A DNA stretch of 64,000 bases. Source: Cocos nucifera (Eukaryota; Streptophyta; Magnoliopsida; Arecales; Arecaceae). The position numbers were made by a program, and so were the translations under genes. The notes beneath the pieces were generated by a model that saw only the letters and a list, made by a program, of their open reading frames with translations, did not search any database and was not told the DNA's origin. The stretch is from the NCBI GenBank assembly GCA_006176705.1, contig QRFJ01004303.1, positions 61,617 to 125,616 on the forward strand. The letters are read 5' to 3'. This document shows, in pieces, positions 12,133 to 23,733 of the stretch. How positions within the stretch are numbered: the first letter of the stretch is position 1; the number at the start of each line of letters is the position of its first letter.

Positions 12133-14006
12133 TGATAAGTGGTAAAAATACACTAATAAAAGTATTAAATTATAAAATAAATTAACTTATTTTTAAGAAA
12201 TTAATACTTTATTAATCTTATGTAGAAAAAAGATCACCAATATGAAAATCCTATTTTTCTAATTCAGATGAAATAAGTTTCAAGCAAAACAACTTCAAAC
12301 GAGTCTAAAATTAAATTTTTTAAAAAAATAAATAAAAAATATATATTATCGATCGGTCCAGACCGAACCAACTCAGAACTAGATCAGCCCGACCATAGAA
12401 CCAACCGCCCACTAAATTGGCCTGCTGACGTCCCATTGACATCAGAAAAAATCGTGGTGCACGGTGGACCGCTACAGTAACCCAAGCGAGGGTATTCTAG
12501 GAATTTTACATAGAGCGGAGCATCTCGATTGGCTGAAGGAAGCAGCGGTCTATGTAACGCCAGACTCGTGCACGGTCTACAAAGGGCATTTTAGGAATTA
12601 GGCATGATCCAATGGCTGCTGACAGCTGGGTTTTGATCGAACGGTCGACTTCTGTATGTTGATAGACGGCGGATGCGGCTTCTGATCGAGATCCAATAGT
12701 GGAGACATGTTATCGATTTTAACTATGCTACAGGAGCTTCTTTGGGTGAGATCCGACGGTCTAGATTTCATCATCAAGATGATCGGATGGTAACTAGGTT
12801 TTATAAAGGGTTTTAGAGTAGTTTTTGATGCATTGGATGTTGATCTAACAGCCAGAATTATTCAAGGCTTTATTTAACTTGTTTAAGAAGTTTAAAACCT
12901 AGTTTTAAGGAGATTTCTACTAGAAATCTTTCCCTTAAGGCTATAAAAAGCTTGCTATTGATCAAAAATTGGAGAACCTAAGTAGAGAACCAAAGTAGAG
13001 AACCTGTACAAAGAGCCCGAGGAACAAGAAATAGAGAGTTAAAAATAAAAAGAAAACATGAAGAAATAGAGAAAGAATTTTGGGAGAGAAGAGAAAGAGC
13101 TTGTATTTTTGTTATTTTTCTTTCCTCTGCTTTTCTTCTTCCGAAGATCGATACATGAAGCGGCTTTCTTCTTCATCAAGTTTTCCACACCAAAAGCAAT
13201 GGATGATCAATTTCAGTAAACAAACAGTCTAATTTCTTCATGTCTTTTATTTTATTTGATATTTTTAATCTTGTTACCATGAACTAAATTTTATTTTACT
13301 AAAGCTAAGGTGTAGCTACTCTTTTTGATACAATATTCAATATGATTTATTTTTAATTTTAAATTTTATTCATGAGGAATATATAGATCTGATCTTAATG
13401 CTTTTAGATTATTGGCCATCTTCTAATTGATCTGATAAACATAGATGATACGGATCAAGTACATCTATGTTATTGCTTCTTGATTTATATACCTTGTATT
13501 ATGAGTCGATTTAGAATTCATATGCATGCGGAAATTTTTGTGCGCTTTGGACGCAATGTATTTTAATTAGAGGGTTTCACAAAAACTTAATGCATCAATA
13601 TTTATTTAAATTATACCTGGATCAAAGGATAGTTAATAAAGATAGTTTTGCTATGCCTGGACCAAAGGATAGTGAATAATCTAGGAGACTCCACCATCAC
13701 ATGAAATAAAATTAACTTAATAACCTGAATATTGTATTGATTGAGTTGGTGAAATGATTGCCTTAGTAACCTATTGCTCTTAAGTTTAAAATCCTAAAAA
13801 TTATACACTCTCTATTTTCTTACAAATTTTTAATTATTTCTTTATTTCTTTTTATTTTCTTAAATTTTATAAATCAATATTCTAAATAAAGTTTAGAAAA
13901 GAATATTTTTAGTACTTATTTTTCAATCCTCTAAGGATGATACTCTACTTACTTTATTACTTGATCGACTGGTGCACTTGCCATAGCTATAGATTAGCAT
14001 GCATCA
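12133..14006 (+). mobile_element. Solo LTR K (1874 bp), Athila-like
   Basis: Starts TGATAAGTGG and ends GCATGCATCA. It is flanked by AACTT (12128-12132) and GACTT (14007-14011), a 4-of-5 duplication. The first 35 bases resemble the LTR starts of C and D (TGATAAGCATCAT, TGATAATCATCAT), and U3 carries the same sort of GGTCCA/ACGGTC blocks. A TATA box (CTATAAAAAG) is at 12941-12950. No primer site or internal sequence accompanies it, so it is a solo LTR left by recombination. It sits inside A's leader. Confidence 0.75.
12941..12950 (+). promoter_or_regulatory. TATA box of solo LTR K
   Basis: CTATAAAAAG at a place matching the TTTATAAAAA (31731-31740) and CTATAAAAAG (about 37285-37294) boxes of element C's LTRs. 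Confidence 0.55.
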
Positions 14007-15404
14007 GACTTCACCAAGTCAAATCCTCCCATTGACTTCACCAAGTCAATTGATGAGGACTAGGATCAATTTCGATCCATGGGCACCTAATTCAGTCTTA
14101 CTAAATTGAAATCAGTCAAACTGATTCTTAGTGACATGGATTAGCTCGAATCATTAAGTGATCTAATTAAATCCTAATCGACCATGTTGGTCAGATAAGT
14201 GAGATCAGTGGAAGCGATATGCTATTAACTCATCAAAGATCGAATCAGTGCGAGTAGCTTCCAATTTAAAATCACTGATCTAAACTGTCAGACTTACTTT
14301 AGACACCAATTAGTTAATTAGGTCTGATCCGATCAACCTAGTAATTTTGGGCTAGACCACTTAGCCATGAATTAAGTCCATCTTGGTCTTGTTAAAGACG
14401 TGGACCCATCCAACTATAACTATTGAAGTTGATTCTTGAGTGTCCTTGATCTAATCTAAGTCAACACTTGGTTAGATTTGATGAACTACTCTAGATTAAT
14501 CCATTCTTTAACTAACCTTAGGTCTAACCCAATTAATGGACCTAATTCATCTAACCCTTTAACCCATAGTATTATGCAATTGTCTTAGGATCTTTAATTC
14601 ATAATTCTGGATCCTACTAGACAACACTTAATTCTTTTAATTAAGTTTTGGGCTGATGGATTGGGGTTTGGCATTTCGAAAATAACTTTTAGTTTTGAAA
14701 GGTTCTTAACAACTTAGCACTATTTTACTAAATAGGTCGACTTATTTCAAAAATGGATCGACTTATTTTACAAATAAGCACTAGTTATAGGTTTGTTCAA
14801 TTAAAAACAGCCAGCAAATAGTTTTAGCCAACTTCTTGGTTGAGCTGGCTCGGATCCCATCCGAGCTAGCTCGAGCAAGAGTCGAGTTGGCTATGTTCCT
14901 GAGACAGCTGACTCGAGCAAAAACTTAGAAGGCCAACTTTCCATCAAGTTAGCTCGGATCCCATTCGAGCTGGCCTAGTTCTTGACCAAGCCAGCCCGAA
15001 TAAAAGGCCATAGACCGTTTTAGGCTGGTATGCTGGTCGAGCTGGCTCGGTTCTTGAGATAGCTGGCTTGACCAGCGAACAGAACCTTCACAAGATTCTA
15101 TTCAGATTTAATCTAAAACTCTATACATTACATAAAAATTATGAAATATTTAGATCTAATCTAAATACAAATTCATGATAAAATTTAGATTATAACCAAT
15201 TCAAAATATATCATAAAAATCATTAGATCTAATCTAAAATTTTTACGATCAAAGTTATAGATCGCAACGTACTAGGACAACTTCTAGTGCATGCGATCAT
15301 TAAGTTGTTTAGATCTAATCTAAAACAATCTAGATCTAAAGCATGTCATATATGTTAACATTAATTTTTTCTAATTTACATAAAAACATGTCGAGCAACC
15401 TATT

Positions 15405-15416
15405 GCTCTGATACCA
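15405..15416 (-). promoter_or_regulatory. A: primer-binding site (tRNA-iMet type)
   Basis: On the minus strand TGGTATCAGAGC lies two bases after the end of the 5' LTR. This is the usual copia primer site, complementary to the 3' end of initiator methionine tRNA. Confidence 0.85.
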
Positions 15417-15418
15417 AC

Positions 15419-17679
15419 TGAAGAAAATCAAGCAAGGTTTAGGGCATGCCTTTCGAAACTTTTTCAAAAATTAACAATAGTGAAAGCAGAATTAATCTAA
15501 AGTTAATTCTATGCATGCTATGATCTAATCATAAAACCCTACTCATGATCTTTGACATGCTTATATGAATTAGAAAAATAAAATGCATTCAATCAGCAAA
15601 TCATATTTGCCGACCGATCTATGTTCAGAACATAGTACCTATATGCGGATAGATGATCTCTGCAATTTGGATCCATCGAAAGATGCTCTCCCATCGTATT
15701 GCAGCTGCACACGTGTTCGGCCTCTATGGTGAGTCCACACGGAGCCCTTGATCTTGATCAACCCTTTCGAAATCCTAGCTCCTCGCTAGGGCCTTCGATA
15801 GTTGATCTTTGTCGATCCAATCGATGATTTGCTTTCGATCTACTGGACACTCTAGAAATTAGAAGATGCAATGGAGGAAGACGAGATAGTGGTGAAAGTC
15901 GGTGGAGATCTGGCACTCAAACTCTCCATCCAAATCTAGAGTCCCCACTTAAGGATTCAGCGTTCACCCTTTAGAACCTTGATCCCTTTCCTCTTTTTAG
16001 AAAACCTCACGTCCAGGACGTGCACTCCCTCTCTAGAATTTTCTTCTCCAAAGATTCCTCTCTTTCTCACGCACGCACAAAAATAATTCTCCTTTTTATT
16101 GCATCAGAATGCGTGGAACGGATAGGCTAGGAGTGGTTGAACTCATTTCAACCAAACTCAACCATTTGAATTTAAATGGAAGTCTATCCATTTCAAATGC
16201 CCCTATGACCTCTTTCACATGCAGAAGAACACTCCTTCTACATGCATGCACCAATGAAATCAGAAAAATATTGGTGACAAAAGGAGAATAGCGTGGAGTT
16301 TGGGAGCTTAAACTAACTTTGACCTCCAACACACTTGAATTCAAAATTCAGGTGATTCATCCTAATCCTTCTTGGACTAGGTCAAAAGTAGAAAGATGGA
16401 AGGCGCAAACACTATTCTAGGCTTGGGATTTCTCACGCACATCCATAATGAGCGTGGAAGGGGCGAAGGTGCGTAGGGAGATTGGAATTCAAACTAGCTT
16501 TGAATTTGATCAAAGTGGTTTCATCCAAACCAATTTGTCTTGACCAAACACATTAGGCTTTAATCCAACTTAATTAATTCCTAATCAAATTAGAAATTAA
16601 TCGAGTCCAACCCCTAATCAAATCAGGATCCATCTCCCAAAGCGATTAGATCATCACATGATCTGATCAGGTCAAACCTAATTGAATCAAATTCAATTAG
16701 ACTTGATCAATTCTTCATCGCTCAATTAAATTGAGCTAATTGGCAATCTAATTGATAATTAATCATTTAATAATAACTAAGTTTCAATCTAGTGGGACTC
16801 CCGATCAGCCATCAGATTAGGTAGGAATTCTTATTATGTGTGACCCTATAGGTTTGAATCCTAAGCCGATAGTACAGAAACCAATTTTCTATACTAATCG
16901 ATATGACCATCTAGCAATGGTACCCAACATCCGGATAGATCGAAAAGTCACAATGCAACAATAATGAACCTATGGTATATAGTTATCGTATAATTCATCC
17001 ACTTGACCACGATGCTCATGGGATGATCTAGGATTAACTGCCAATCCTAAAAATTCATTCACATTGTATTTCAAAATTCAGCATCCATCATATGGACTAT
17101 CTCAATCGAAGATTTACTAAATTAAAATACAGCGATGCACTTTCTCCAACACTTGGAGGGCTTAATCCCATCTTGGCTCATGCACCGACAAGTTAAGTAC
17201 TTGACTGTATCCAGTAGTCTTCCATCACTGAATTAGAAATTTAGGTAGTCCAGTACCTAAGTACAGTGAGTTGCTTACAAGTCATCGTGATGATCTCAAG
17301 TCTAATGGACATATATACCCATATCCTTCACGAGCAATCCTGGCAGAAGAGAGCTCCGCAGTTGGGTCATGATCAGTAAAATGTACCCCTACATTTTACC
17401 TGCATGCCATAACAACATCACCATGCTTCTTGGTTAAGAGGACAATCAACACTTATGGCACACAACGACCTACTCTTGATTAACGTTGTCATCCTAGGTA
17501 ACAACAAATTATTTGGTCGTGATCATTTTAAGGACTAAACGATAAATCCTTCTTTATCGAGTTAAAATAGTTATAAAAACTTCATCACAGAGAGTTCATT
17601 ATAGGAAGATGCACAAAGTGATAAAATTTTTAGAATAATAATTTTATTCAATTAAAATTCAAGTACAAATTATATTTAG
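15419..17679 (-). repeat. 5' LTR of A, inner part
   Basis: Copy of 5888-8148, starting TGAAGAAAATC next to the primer site and running to the TTTAG where B is inserted. The rest of the LTR is 23159-23207. Open frames at 16096-16344 and 16109-16291 are LTR shadows, the equivalents of those at 6488-6813. Confidence 0.85.
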
Positions 17680-18317
17680 TATGAGCTCAGAAGTGGCACT
17701 TTCAAGTCTTAAAAATATGAGAAGATAGGTCATGAGAAGATGGGAGCAAGCTAGAAGAGAAATCAGCTCTTCTAGTAAAGTTTAGAAACTAGGCCGACTC
17801 ACCCTGAGACTGAGTCGGCTAAGTTGAAAACTGGGCTGACTCAGTTCGTCAACTTAGCCGACTCAATTCAGGACTGGATCGACTAGATCTTAGAGAAAAA
17901 TTTAGATAAAAAATAGTATTTGTGAACTATTAGCATGGTACACAACTGGGTCAGCACGGTCTAAAACTAAGCGGACCCAGTCGCTAATTAGCCGGCTCGG
18001 TTTGAAACTAGGCCGGCTCAATTTTTGCAGATTATTATTTTATGTATGTGGATTGTTTGAATTTGGAGAATTTTTTTATGAGCTCGGACTTGACCCTTTG
18101 TAAAGTATATATACTGAAAATAGATCAAGATTATAATGGTGCTGAAATATACTAAATAAAAGTTCTTTTCTTCCGAAAATCTTTTCTTTTCTTCTTCTCT
18201 ATTTCTTGAATGATTTGATCGTGCTTCCACAAAAATCTCTGAGAAGTACTTCCTTATTTCTTGGCTAATCATCAATGGCCATGCCGATCCATATGGGAAG
18301 AGTGCGTATTCTCGATA
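17680..18317 (+). repeat. 5' LTR of B (638 bp)
   Basis: Begins TATGAGCTCAG (the 3' LTR has TGTGAGCTTAG, so the original TG has mutated) and ends CGATA. A TATA-like TATATATA lies near 18106-18113. U3 holds repeated GAGTCGGCTAAG / CTGACTCAGT words at 17785-18020. Confidence 0.85.
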
Positions 18318-18319
18318 AT

Positions 18320-18330
18320 TGGTATCAGAG
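18320..18330 (+). promoter_or_regulatory. B: primer-binding site (tRNA-iMet type)
   Basis: TGGTATCAGAG two bases after the LTR end, complementary to initiator methionine tRNA. Confidence 0.88.
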
Positions 18331-18587
18331 TGGTGTTGCGTGGAAGGAAGGAAGACACCTAGGATTTACTACATCCAAGATCTGTTGCATCAGGTTTTAT
18401 CTTAAAACTTTTAGTTTGCTTTGTGGTTGTATCTAGATTAAAGTGGAGATTGTTTACACGGAGAAACGATGATACAGAAGTTTAGAAAGAGGATCTAGGG
18501 CTAGTTAGATCTTCTTTGAAGGATAATTTTGTTGGTGTGTGTGATCATGAAGGATGTTAGGGATCTGTTCTTGACTTGTTTGAAGTC

Positions 18588-19432
18588 ATGGGATCAAATG
18601 GATTTAAGGTTGATTTTGAAAAGTTTGATGGTAAGGGGAACTTTATCCTATGGCAGCAAAGAGTAAAGAACTTGTTAGTTTAGTAGAGGATCTACGAGAT
18701 CTTGACAAAAGAAAGATCAGAAAAGATCAGTGCTAAGGATTGGGAAGAGTTGGAGGAAATTGCTTTTAGCATAATTTGGATGTGCTTGATCGATCAGGTT
18801 TTATCCGAGGTTTGCATAGAAAGTACGGCAAAGGAGCTCTAGGAGAGACTAGAGAACACATACATGGGGAAGAACATGATAAATAAACTATGGTTGAAGA
18901 AACAGCTATATAGTCTGAGGATGCTCGAAGGTAGAGATCTTATTACACATATCCAAAGATTCAATCAGATGTGTTTTGATGTGATGAGTTTGGATGTGAA
19001 GATCGATGAGGAGGATCGAACATTGCTGCTATTATGTTCTCTCCTAGGTTCATATGATGGTCTCATAACAACTTTAATTTATGAGGAGACCCTAAACTAT
19101 GAAGAGGTTGTTGGTGTGCTCAGATCAAATGAGCAAAGAAAAAAGATCTGCAAGGGAGATGCTAAGTCTGAGATCTTGGCTGTGAACGAAAGATAGAAAA
19201 GATCAAAGAAGAAGATAAGAGGAAAATCCAAGGGTAGATCAAAGTCTCGCGATCAGAGGAAAATGACATTGAAATATTATAAATGTCATCAGCTTGGACA
19301 TCTGAGGAGAGATTGTCTTCTTTTGAGATCAGAAAAAGAAAAGGCCAGCAAGGGAGATGATACAGCTTCTATGAGTAGTGGAGAAGACCTGCTAGTTGTA
19401 TCAGATGGATCCACAGAGTATGATACTATGTA
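18588..19432 (+). pseudogene. B: Gag (capsid-nucleocapsid) remnant
   Basis: Starts at the ATG at 18588 (MGSNGFKVDFEKFDGKGNF), the usual opening of a copia Gag of the UBN2 type. Two adjacent TAG codons near 18681 and another before 18841 interrupt it. The longest clean piece, 18864-19196, contains LKKQLYSLRM, HIQRFNQM and LLLLCSL. The zinc knuckle at about 19273 reads YYKCHQLGHLRRDC, with its first Cys changed to Tyr. The frame is continuous with protease. Confidence 0.85.
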
Positions 19433-20640
19433 GATATTGGATTCAACATGCTCGCACCACTATACTTCTTATCAAAAGTGGTTTGCTACCTACCAAAAGG
19501 CCGATGGTGGAAGTGTTAGCCTTAGAGATGATCACCCATATAAAGTAACTGAAATTGGCTCTATCAGGATGAAGATGTACGATGGGATCATTCATTCATT
19601 ATCAAATGTCAGGCATGTACTAAAGTTGAAAAATAATTTGATTTCTTTGGACTACTTGGAAGAGCAGGGTTATGCTTTTAGTAGCCAGACTGGGAGTGGA
19701 TGTCTGAAATTTTCTAAGGAAGCTTTGATGGTGGTGAGAGGTAGAAGACTGAGCAACAATCTTTACAGAATGGAAGGCTCAGTGGTAAATGATAGTGCAG
19801 AGGTGCTAGCAGTGGTATAGGAGGAGCAGATTTTATATCAGCCATGGCACTATCGGATGGGTCATATGAGTGACCGTGGGCTCACTAAACTTAGCAGAAG
19901 AGGTATGATCCCTATCCTAAAGAAGGAGGACATAGATCTTTGTGAGCCATGCATTTTTGGCAAACAGCATAGGGTGAAGTTTGCTAGAAGTATCAAACGC
20001 AGCGAGAGAGTGCTAGATTTAGTGCACTTGGATGTGTGGAGACCAGCTTCTGTATCAACTAGAGGTGGAGCAAAATACTTTATCACTTTCATTGATAATT
20101 TCTTAAGAAAGATGTGGGTTTATCTGATCAAAGAAAAATCAGAGGTGTTTGTCTGATTCAGAGTCTAGAGAGCTGAAGTAAAGGAGTCAGAAAGATAGGT
20201 AAAGTGTCTGAGGTCGGACAATGGAGGGGAGTATACTAGTCTGAAGTTCAGAAGGTACTGTGAGGAAAATGGCATCAAACGCCATTATACGATGAAGATG
20301 ACTCTCTAGCAGAATGATGTCGTGGAAAGGATGAACCGGACACTGATCGAGAAGGTATAGAGTTTAAGGCTGCAAACATCATTTTCAAAGTTTTTTTGAG
20401 GTGATGCTCTAACTTTTTCTTATTTTTTATGAATAGGTCTCCTAATTATAAGCCTCTGAAAGTCTTCGGTTGCACAGCCTATGCACATGTGGAGGCAACT
20501 AAGAGGAGTCAAGGGGTATCTACAGTTGGACTCTTAGGTATAGAAGTCAGTGATCAGTAGGAACATTATCTTTGATAAGATGAGCATCTTAAGGAGGTCT
20601 GGGATAGATGAAACTGGGAAAACAAAGGTAAATAGTGGTG
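19433..20640 (+). pseudogene. B: protease and integrase remnant
   Basis: Protease starts at ILDSTCSHH, where the expected DSG is DST: Asp kept, Gly lost. The integrase zinc region reads HYRMGHMS and CEPCIFGKQHR (HHCC complete). The core shows VHLDVW (first Asp) and RSDNGGEY (second Asp); the Glu region NDVVERMNRT is readable near 20310. TAG codons at about 19434, 19818, 20154 and later break the frame. Beyond 20380 a frameshift moves the reading, and the CTAYAHVE block is in another frame. Confidence 0.85.
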
Positions 20641-21960
20641 GCTAGTTGGAGAATAATGGTATACATGTTACATCCACTTATGAGAGTATTCCTGTTGAGG
20701 TGGAGCTAGGTAAAAAAGTATTATCTCAGATTGAGAATCAGCATGGAGGATCGACAGCTCAGACAGATGTGCAGGAGCAGCCACAGACATCAAGCAGAGA
20801 TGTGCTAGTGGGAATAACTTTGCACAAGCCCCAGCATACTATTAGGAGGTCGGTTAGATATGGCATTAATGAGGTTATCTCCTATGCACTCATTACTACT
20901 AATGGAGATCCGAAGAATTATGCAGAGGCCATGGAGAGTGAGGATCATGATTCATGAATGCAAGCCATGATGGAAGAGATGGAATCACTTAAGAAGAATT
21001 AGACATGGTAGCTGAAGGATCTTCCAGAGGGCGCTCGACCTATTGGCTTAAAGTGGGTGTTCACAAAGAAAGAAGCACCTTCAGAATAAGATGGAGTTAG
21101 ATTCAAAGTAAGGCTAGTAGTAAATGGATACTCACAAAGGAAAGAGATTGACTACACTGAAAATTTTTCTCTTGTGGTGCGTCATACATCTATTCGAGTT
21201 TTGCGTGGCACAGCATAACATGAAATTGGAACAGATGGATGTAAAGATAGCCTTCCTTCATGGAACTTTGGAGGAAAGAATCTACATAAAGCAGCCAGAT
21301 GGTTTCATGGAGATGGGATAGGAAGAAAAGATGTGTTTACTTAGAAAGTCTTTGTATGGCGTGAAACAATCTCCTCGTCAATGGTATTGAAGGTTTGAAA
21401 GCTTTGTCTTGAGCCTGGGTTTCGGCAGATGTGAACATGATTGTTGTATCTACGTCAAGGATGTAGATGAGGAGGATGCTCTATACCTATTATTGTATGT
21501 AGATGATATACTTATAGCCAGTAGAAATGTGGATGCTGTGAAAAGGTTAAAAAGGACATTATCATCTGAGTTTAAGATGAAGGATTTGGGTCCAGCTGAG
21601 AAAATCCTTGAAATAAAGATTTGCAGAGATAGGTGCAAAGGAGTGCTCCATTTATCACAAGAAAAATATGTCCAGAAGGTTTTAGAGAGGTTTGGGATGG
21701 AGAAGGCCAAATTTGTAGAGATGCCATTGCCGAGCCATATGTCTCTCTCCAAGTTACAGAGCCATCAGTCAGAAGAGGAGAGAGAGTACATGGAACGAAT
21801 CCCTTATGCAAATGCTGTAGGCAGTGTGATATTCACTATGGTGTGCTATAGACCAGATATAGCACATGCAATGAGCATGATTAGTAGATACATGGCTAAC
21901 CCTGAGAAGGAATACTGAAAAGCATTGAAAAGGATATTGAGATATCTGCATGGAATAAGG
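20641..21960 (+). pseudogene. B: reverse transcriptase remnant
   Basis: The linker 20646-20957 (RRSVRYGINEV, YAEAME) leads into RT wording. The palm has YVDD at 21496-21507 inside the clean frame 21409-21918 (LLLYVDDILIASRN, then DLGPAEKILEIKI, then YANAVGSV). The RT start (ARPIGLKWVFTKKE near 21035) and the stretch near 21180-21400 are broken by stops and shifts. Catalytic residues survive, but the enzyme could not be made. Confidence 0.87.
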
Positions 21961-22538
21961 GATTACGATTTGGTGTTTGGTGGGCAGCCAGGAGGATTTG
22001 GAGAATAATCTATGAAGATGTGTGAAGATTTAGGTCCTCTAAAAGGATTTGTTAATGCAAATTATACTGATGATCTTGATACAAGGAGGTCTACTATTGG
22101 ATACCTTTTCTATATATATGTGGATCGGTGTCTTGGAGATCAACCCTTCAGCCAATCATGACCTTGTCTACCACAGAGGCCGAATACATTGGAATAATAG
22201 AGGCTGCAAAGGAAGTCCTTTGGCTTAGGAGGCTGATTGATGAGCTAGGGGTGGAGCAGAGCAAGGTTACATTGTTCAGTGATAGTCAGAGTGCTCTGTT
22301 GTTGGCACAGAATCCAGTCTATCATGCATGCACAAAGCATATAGATGTGAGGTACCATAGGATTAGAGAGCTGGTGGAGGAAGGTGAAGTGAAACTAATG
22401 AAAGTTCATACCAAAGAGAATTAGTCTGATGCACTTACAAAAGTACTCTCCAGTGATAGCTTTCAGAAATGTGTGGTATGGATGGATCTGTTGAGAAGAG
22501 ATGAGTTCACAAAAACTTGGAAGCACCAAGGTAGAGAA
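21961..22538 (+). pseudogene. B: RNase H remnant
   Basis: The frame 22128-22424 reads MSWRSTLQPIMTLSTTEAEYIG, broken here for length: the STTEAEY box and SDSQSALLLAQNP carry the usual acidic residues, followed by HIDVRYHRIRE and HTKEN. A TAG follows where copia proteins continue with DALTK. Reading ends close to the purine tract AAGGTAGAGAA (22528-22538). Confidence 0.87.
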
Positions 22539-23153
22539 TGTGAGCTTAGAAGTGGCACTCCCAAGTCTTGAAAATATGAGAAGATTGATCATGGAAAGAC
22601 GGAAGCGAGCCGAAAGAGAAATCAGCTCTCCTAGCACAGTTCAGAAACTAGGCCAGCTCATCCTGAGACTGAGTCGGCTAAGTTGGAAACTGGACTGGCT
22701 TAGTCCAGGACTGGGTTGACTAGATCTCAGAGAAAAATTCAAATAGAAAGTAGCTTTTTTGGGCTATTAGCATGGTGCACAAATTGGTCGGCTCAGTCCC
22801 AGACTGAGCCGATCTAGTCATGGTTAGCCGGCTCCGTCTGAAACTGGGCCAGACTGAGCCAACTCAGTTTTCATGGGTTATTATTTTATGTACGTGAATT
22901 GTTTGAATTTGGAGAGTTTTTCTATGAGCTTGGCCTTGACCCTTTGTAAAGTATATATACTAAAAATAGATCAAGATTATAGTGGTGTTGAAATATACTG
23001 AATAAAAACTTTTTTCTTTCAAAAATTTCTTCTTCTCTTCTTCTCTATTCTTTGAATTATTTGATCATGAAATATCTGAAAGTATTTTCTTGTTGCTTGG
23101 CTAATCATCGACGGTCATGCCGATCCATATGGAAAGAGCGTGCATTTTCGATA
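22539..23153 (+). repeat. 3' LTR of B (615 bp)
   Basis: TGTGAGCTTAG to CGATA, matching 17680-18317 with a short deletion in the GGCTCAGT-rich U3 part. TATA-like GTATATATAC at 22951-22960. Confidence 0.87.
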
Positions 23154-23158
23154 TTTAG

Positions 23159-23207
23159 TTTAACCATCTACAACCTAGATGATTGGCTTAGGATACATTT
23201 TCCAACA
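23159..23207 (-). repeat. 5' LTR of A, outer end
   Basis: The last 49 bases of A's 5' LTR after B, reading TTTAACCATCTACAACC to TTCCAACA and matching 8149-8198. It closes element A. Confidence 0.85.
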
Positions 23208-23733
23208 TTGGCTGCACCTAAAAATATTTCATCATCGAATTAGAAATTCTGATAATCCAACACTAAACTATAATGAATTGCTTGCAAATCACTATGGTGA
23301 TCTTAGGTCGAAGGACATTTATCCCCATATCTTTTGTGAGATCTCTTGACAGCAGAGAGCTCTGCAGGTGAGTCATTGTTCGGTGATGATGTACTCCTAT
23401 ATCTCATTTGTATGCCATATCAGTATCTCCATGCTCATTGATTAAGAGGACAACCAATTCATATGGCACACAACAACCTACACTCAATAAACATTATTAT
23501 TCTTATAAAAACAAATCATTTAATCGCAAACATAATTTAAGAACTATTCAATACATCCTCCTTTATTACTCATTTATAGTTTTAAGGACTTCATCATAAT
23601 AGAAGTTTTAAGAAGATGCAATATGATGAACTACCAAATATAACTTTTATTAATAAAATTTAATTCATATACATATACAAGAACTCAACCGTCTATAGCT
23701 TAGATGATTGGCTTTAGGATACTTTTTCTAACA
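23208..23733 (-). repeat. 3' LTR of H, inner part
   Basis: Continues H's LTR after A. It carries the CATCATCGAATTAGAAATT block (compare 7697 in A), the ATGGCACACAACAACCTAC block, and ends TTTTCTAACA, where A has TTTCCAACA. The following AAACTTTCACTTGG is the mutated purine-tract complement. Confidence 0.8.

Larger units (their letters stand above)
11331..15404 (-). other. A: leader without recognisable gag; hosts solo LTR K
   Basis: Between the protease remnant and the primer site there is no copia Gag reading. Without K (12133-14006) about 2.2 kb remains. It resembles, in the same order, the leader of F (29485-30726 plus 37869-38560). Shared blocks include the one near 14300-14640 against 30180-30480 and the one near 11560-12060 against 37990-38440. 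A block at about 14840-15070 repeats GAGCTGGCTCGG-like words. So both A and F appear to be derivatives with most or all of gag lost. Confidence 0.65.
17680..23153 (+). mobile_element. Element B: nearly complete copia element (5474 bp), plus strand
   Basis: LTR, iMet primer site, gag, protease, integrase, RT, RNase H, purine tract and LTR follow in copia order. It is flanked by perfect TTTAG duplications (17675-17679 and 23154-23158), and A's other LTR shows the empty site at 8144-8148. gag, protease and integrase share one frame (zero relative to the ATG at 18588), broken by several in-frame stops and by shifts later on. Structurally complete but coding-defective. Confidence 0.92.
5888..23207 (-). 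mobile_element. Element A: copia element with 2.3-kb LTRs, minus strand
   Basis: Two LTRs in the same orientation (5888-8198, and 15419 to 23207 with B inside) enclose about 7.2 kb. That internal part has a tRNA-iMet-type primer site at its 5' end and a decayed pol at its 3' end. Element size without the nested K and B is about 10 kb. Flanking five bases are TTGAT and TTGGC, only a partial match, so either the duplication has mutated or one boundary is off by a few bases. By eye the two LTRs differ at about 1 base in 10 over a 120-base stretch near 6361 and 15901, so the insertion is old. Confidence 0.85.

Noticed and set aside
5883..23212. Target duplication for element A (TTGAT / TTGGC)
   Set aside because: Only three of five bases match, so I do not claim it; the LTR ends themselves are clear.
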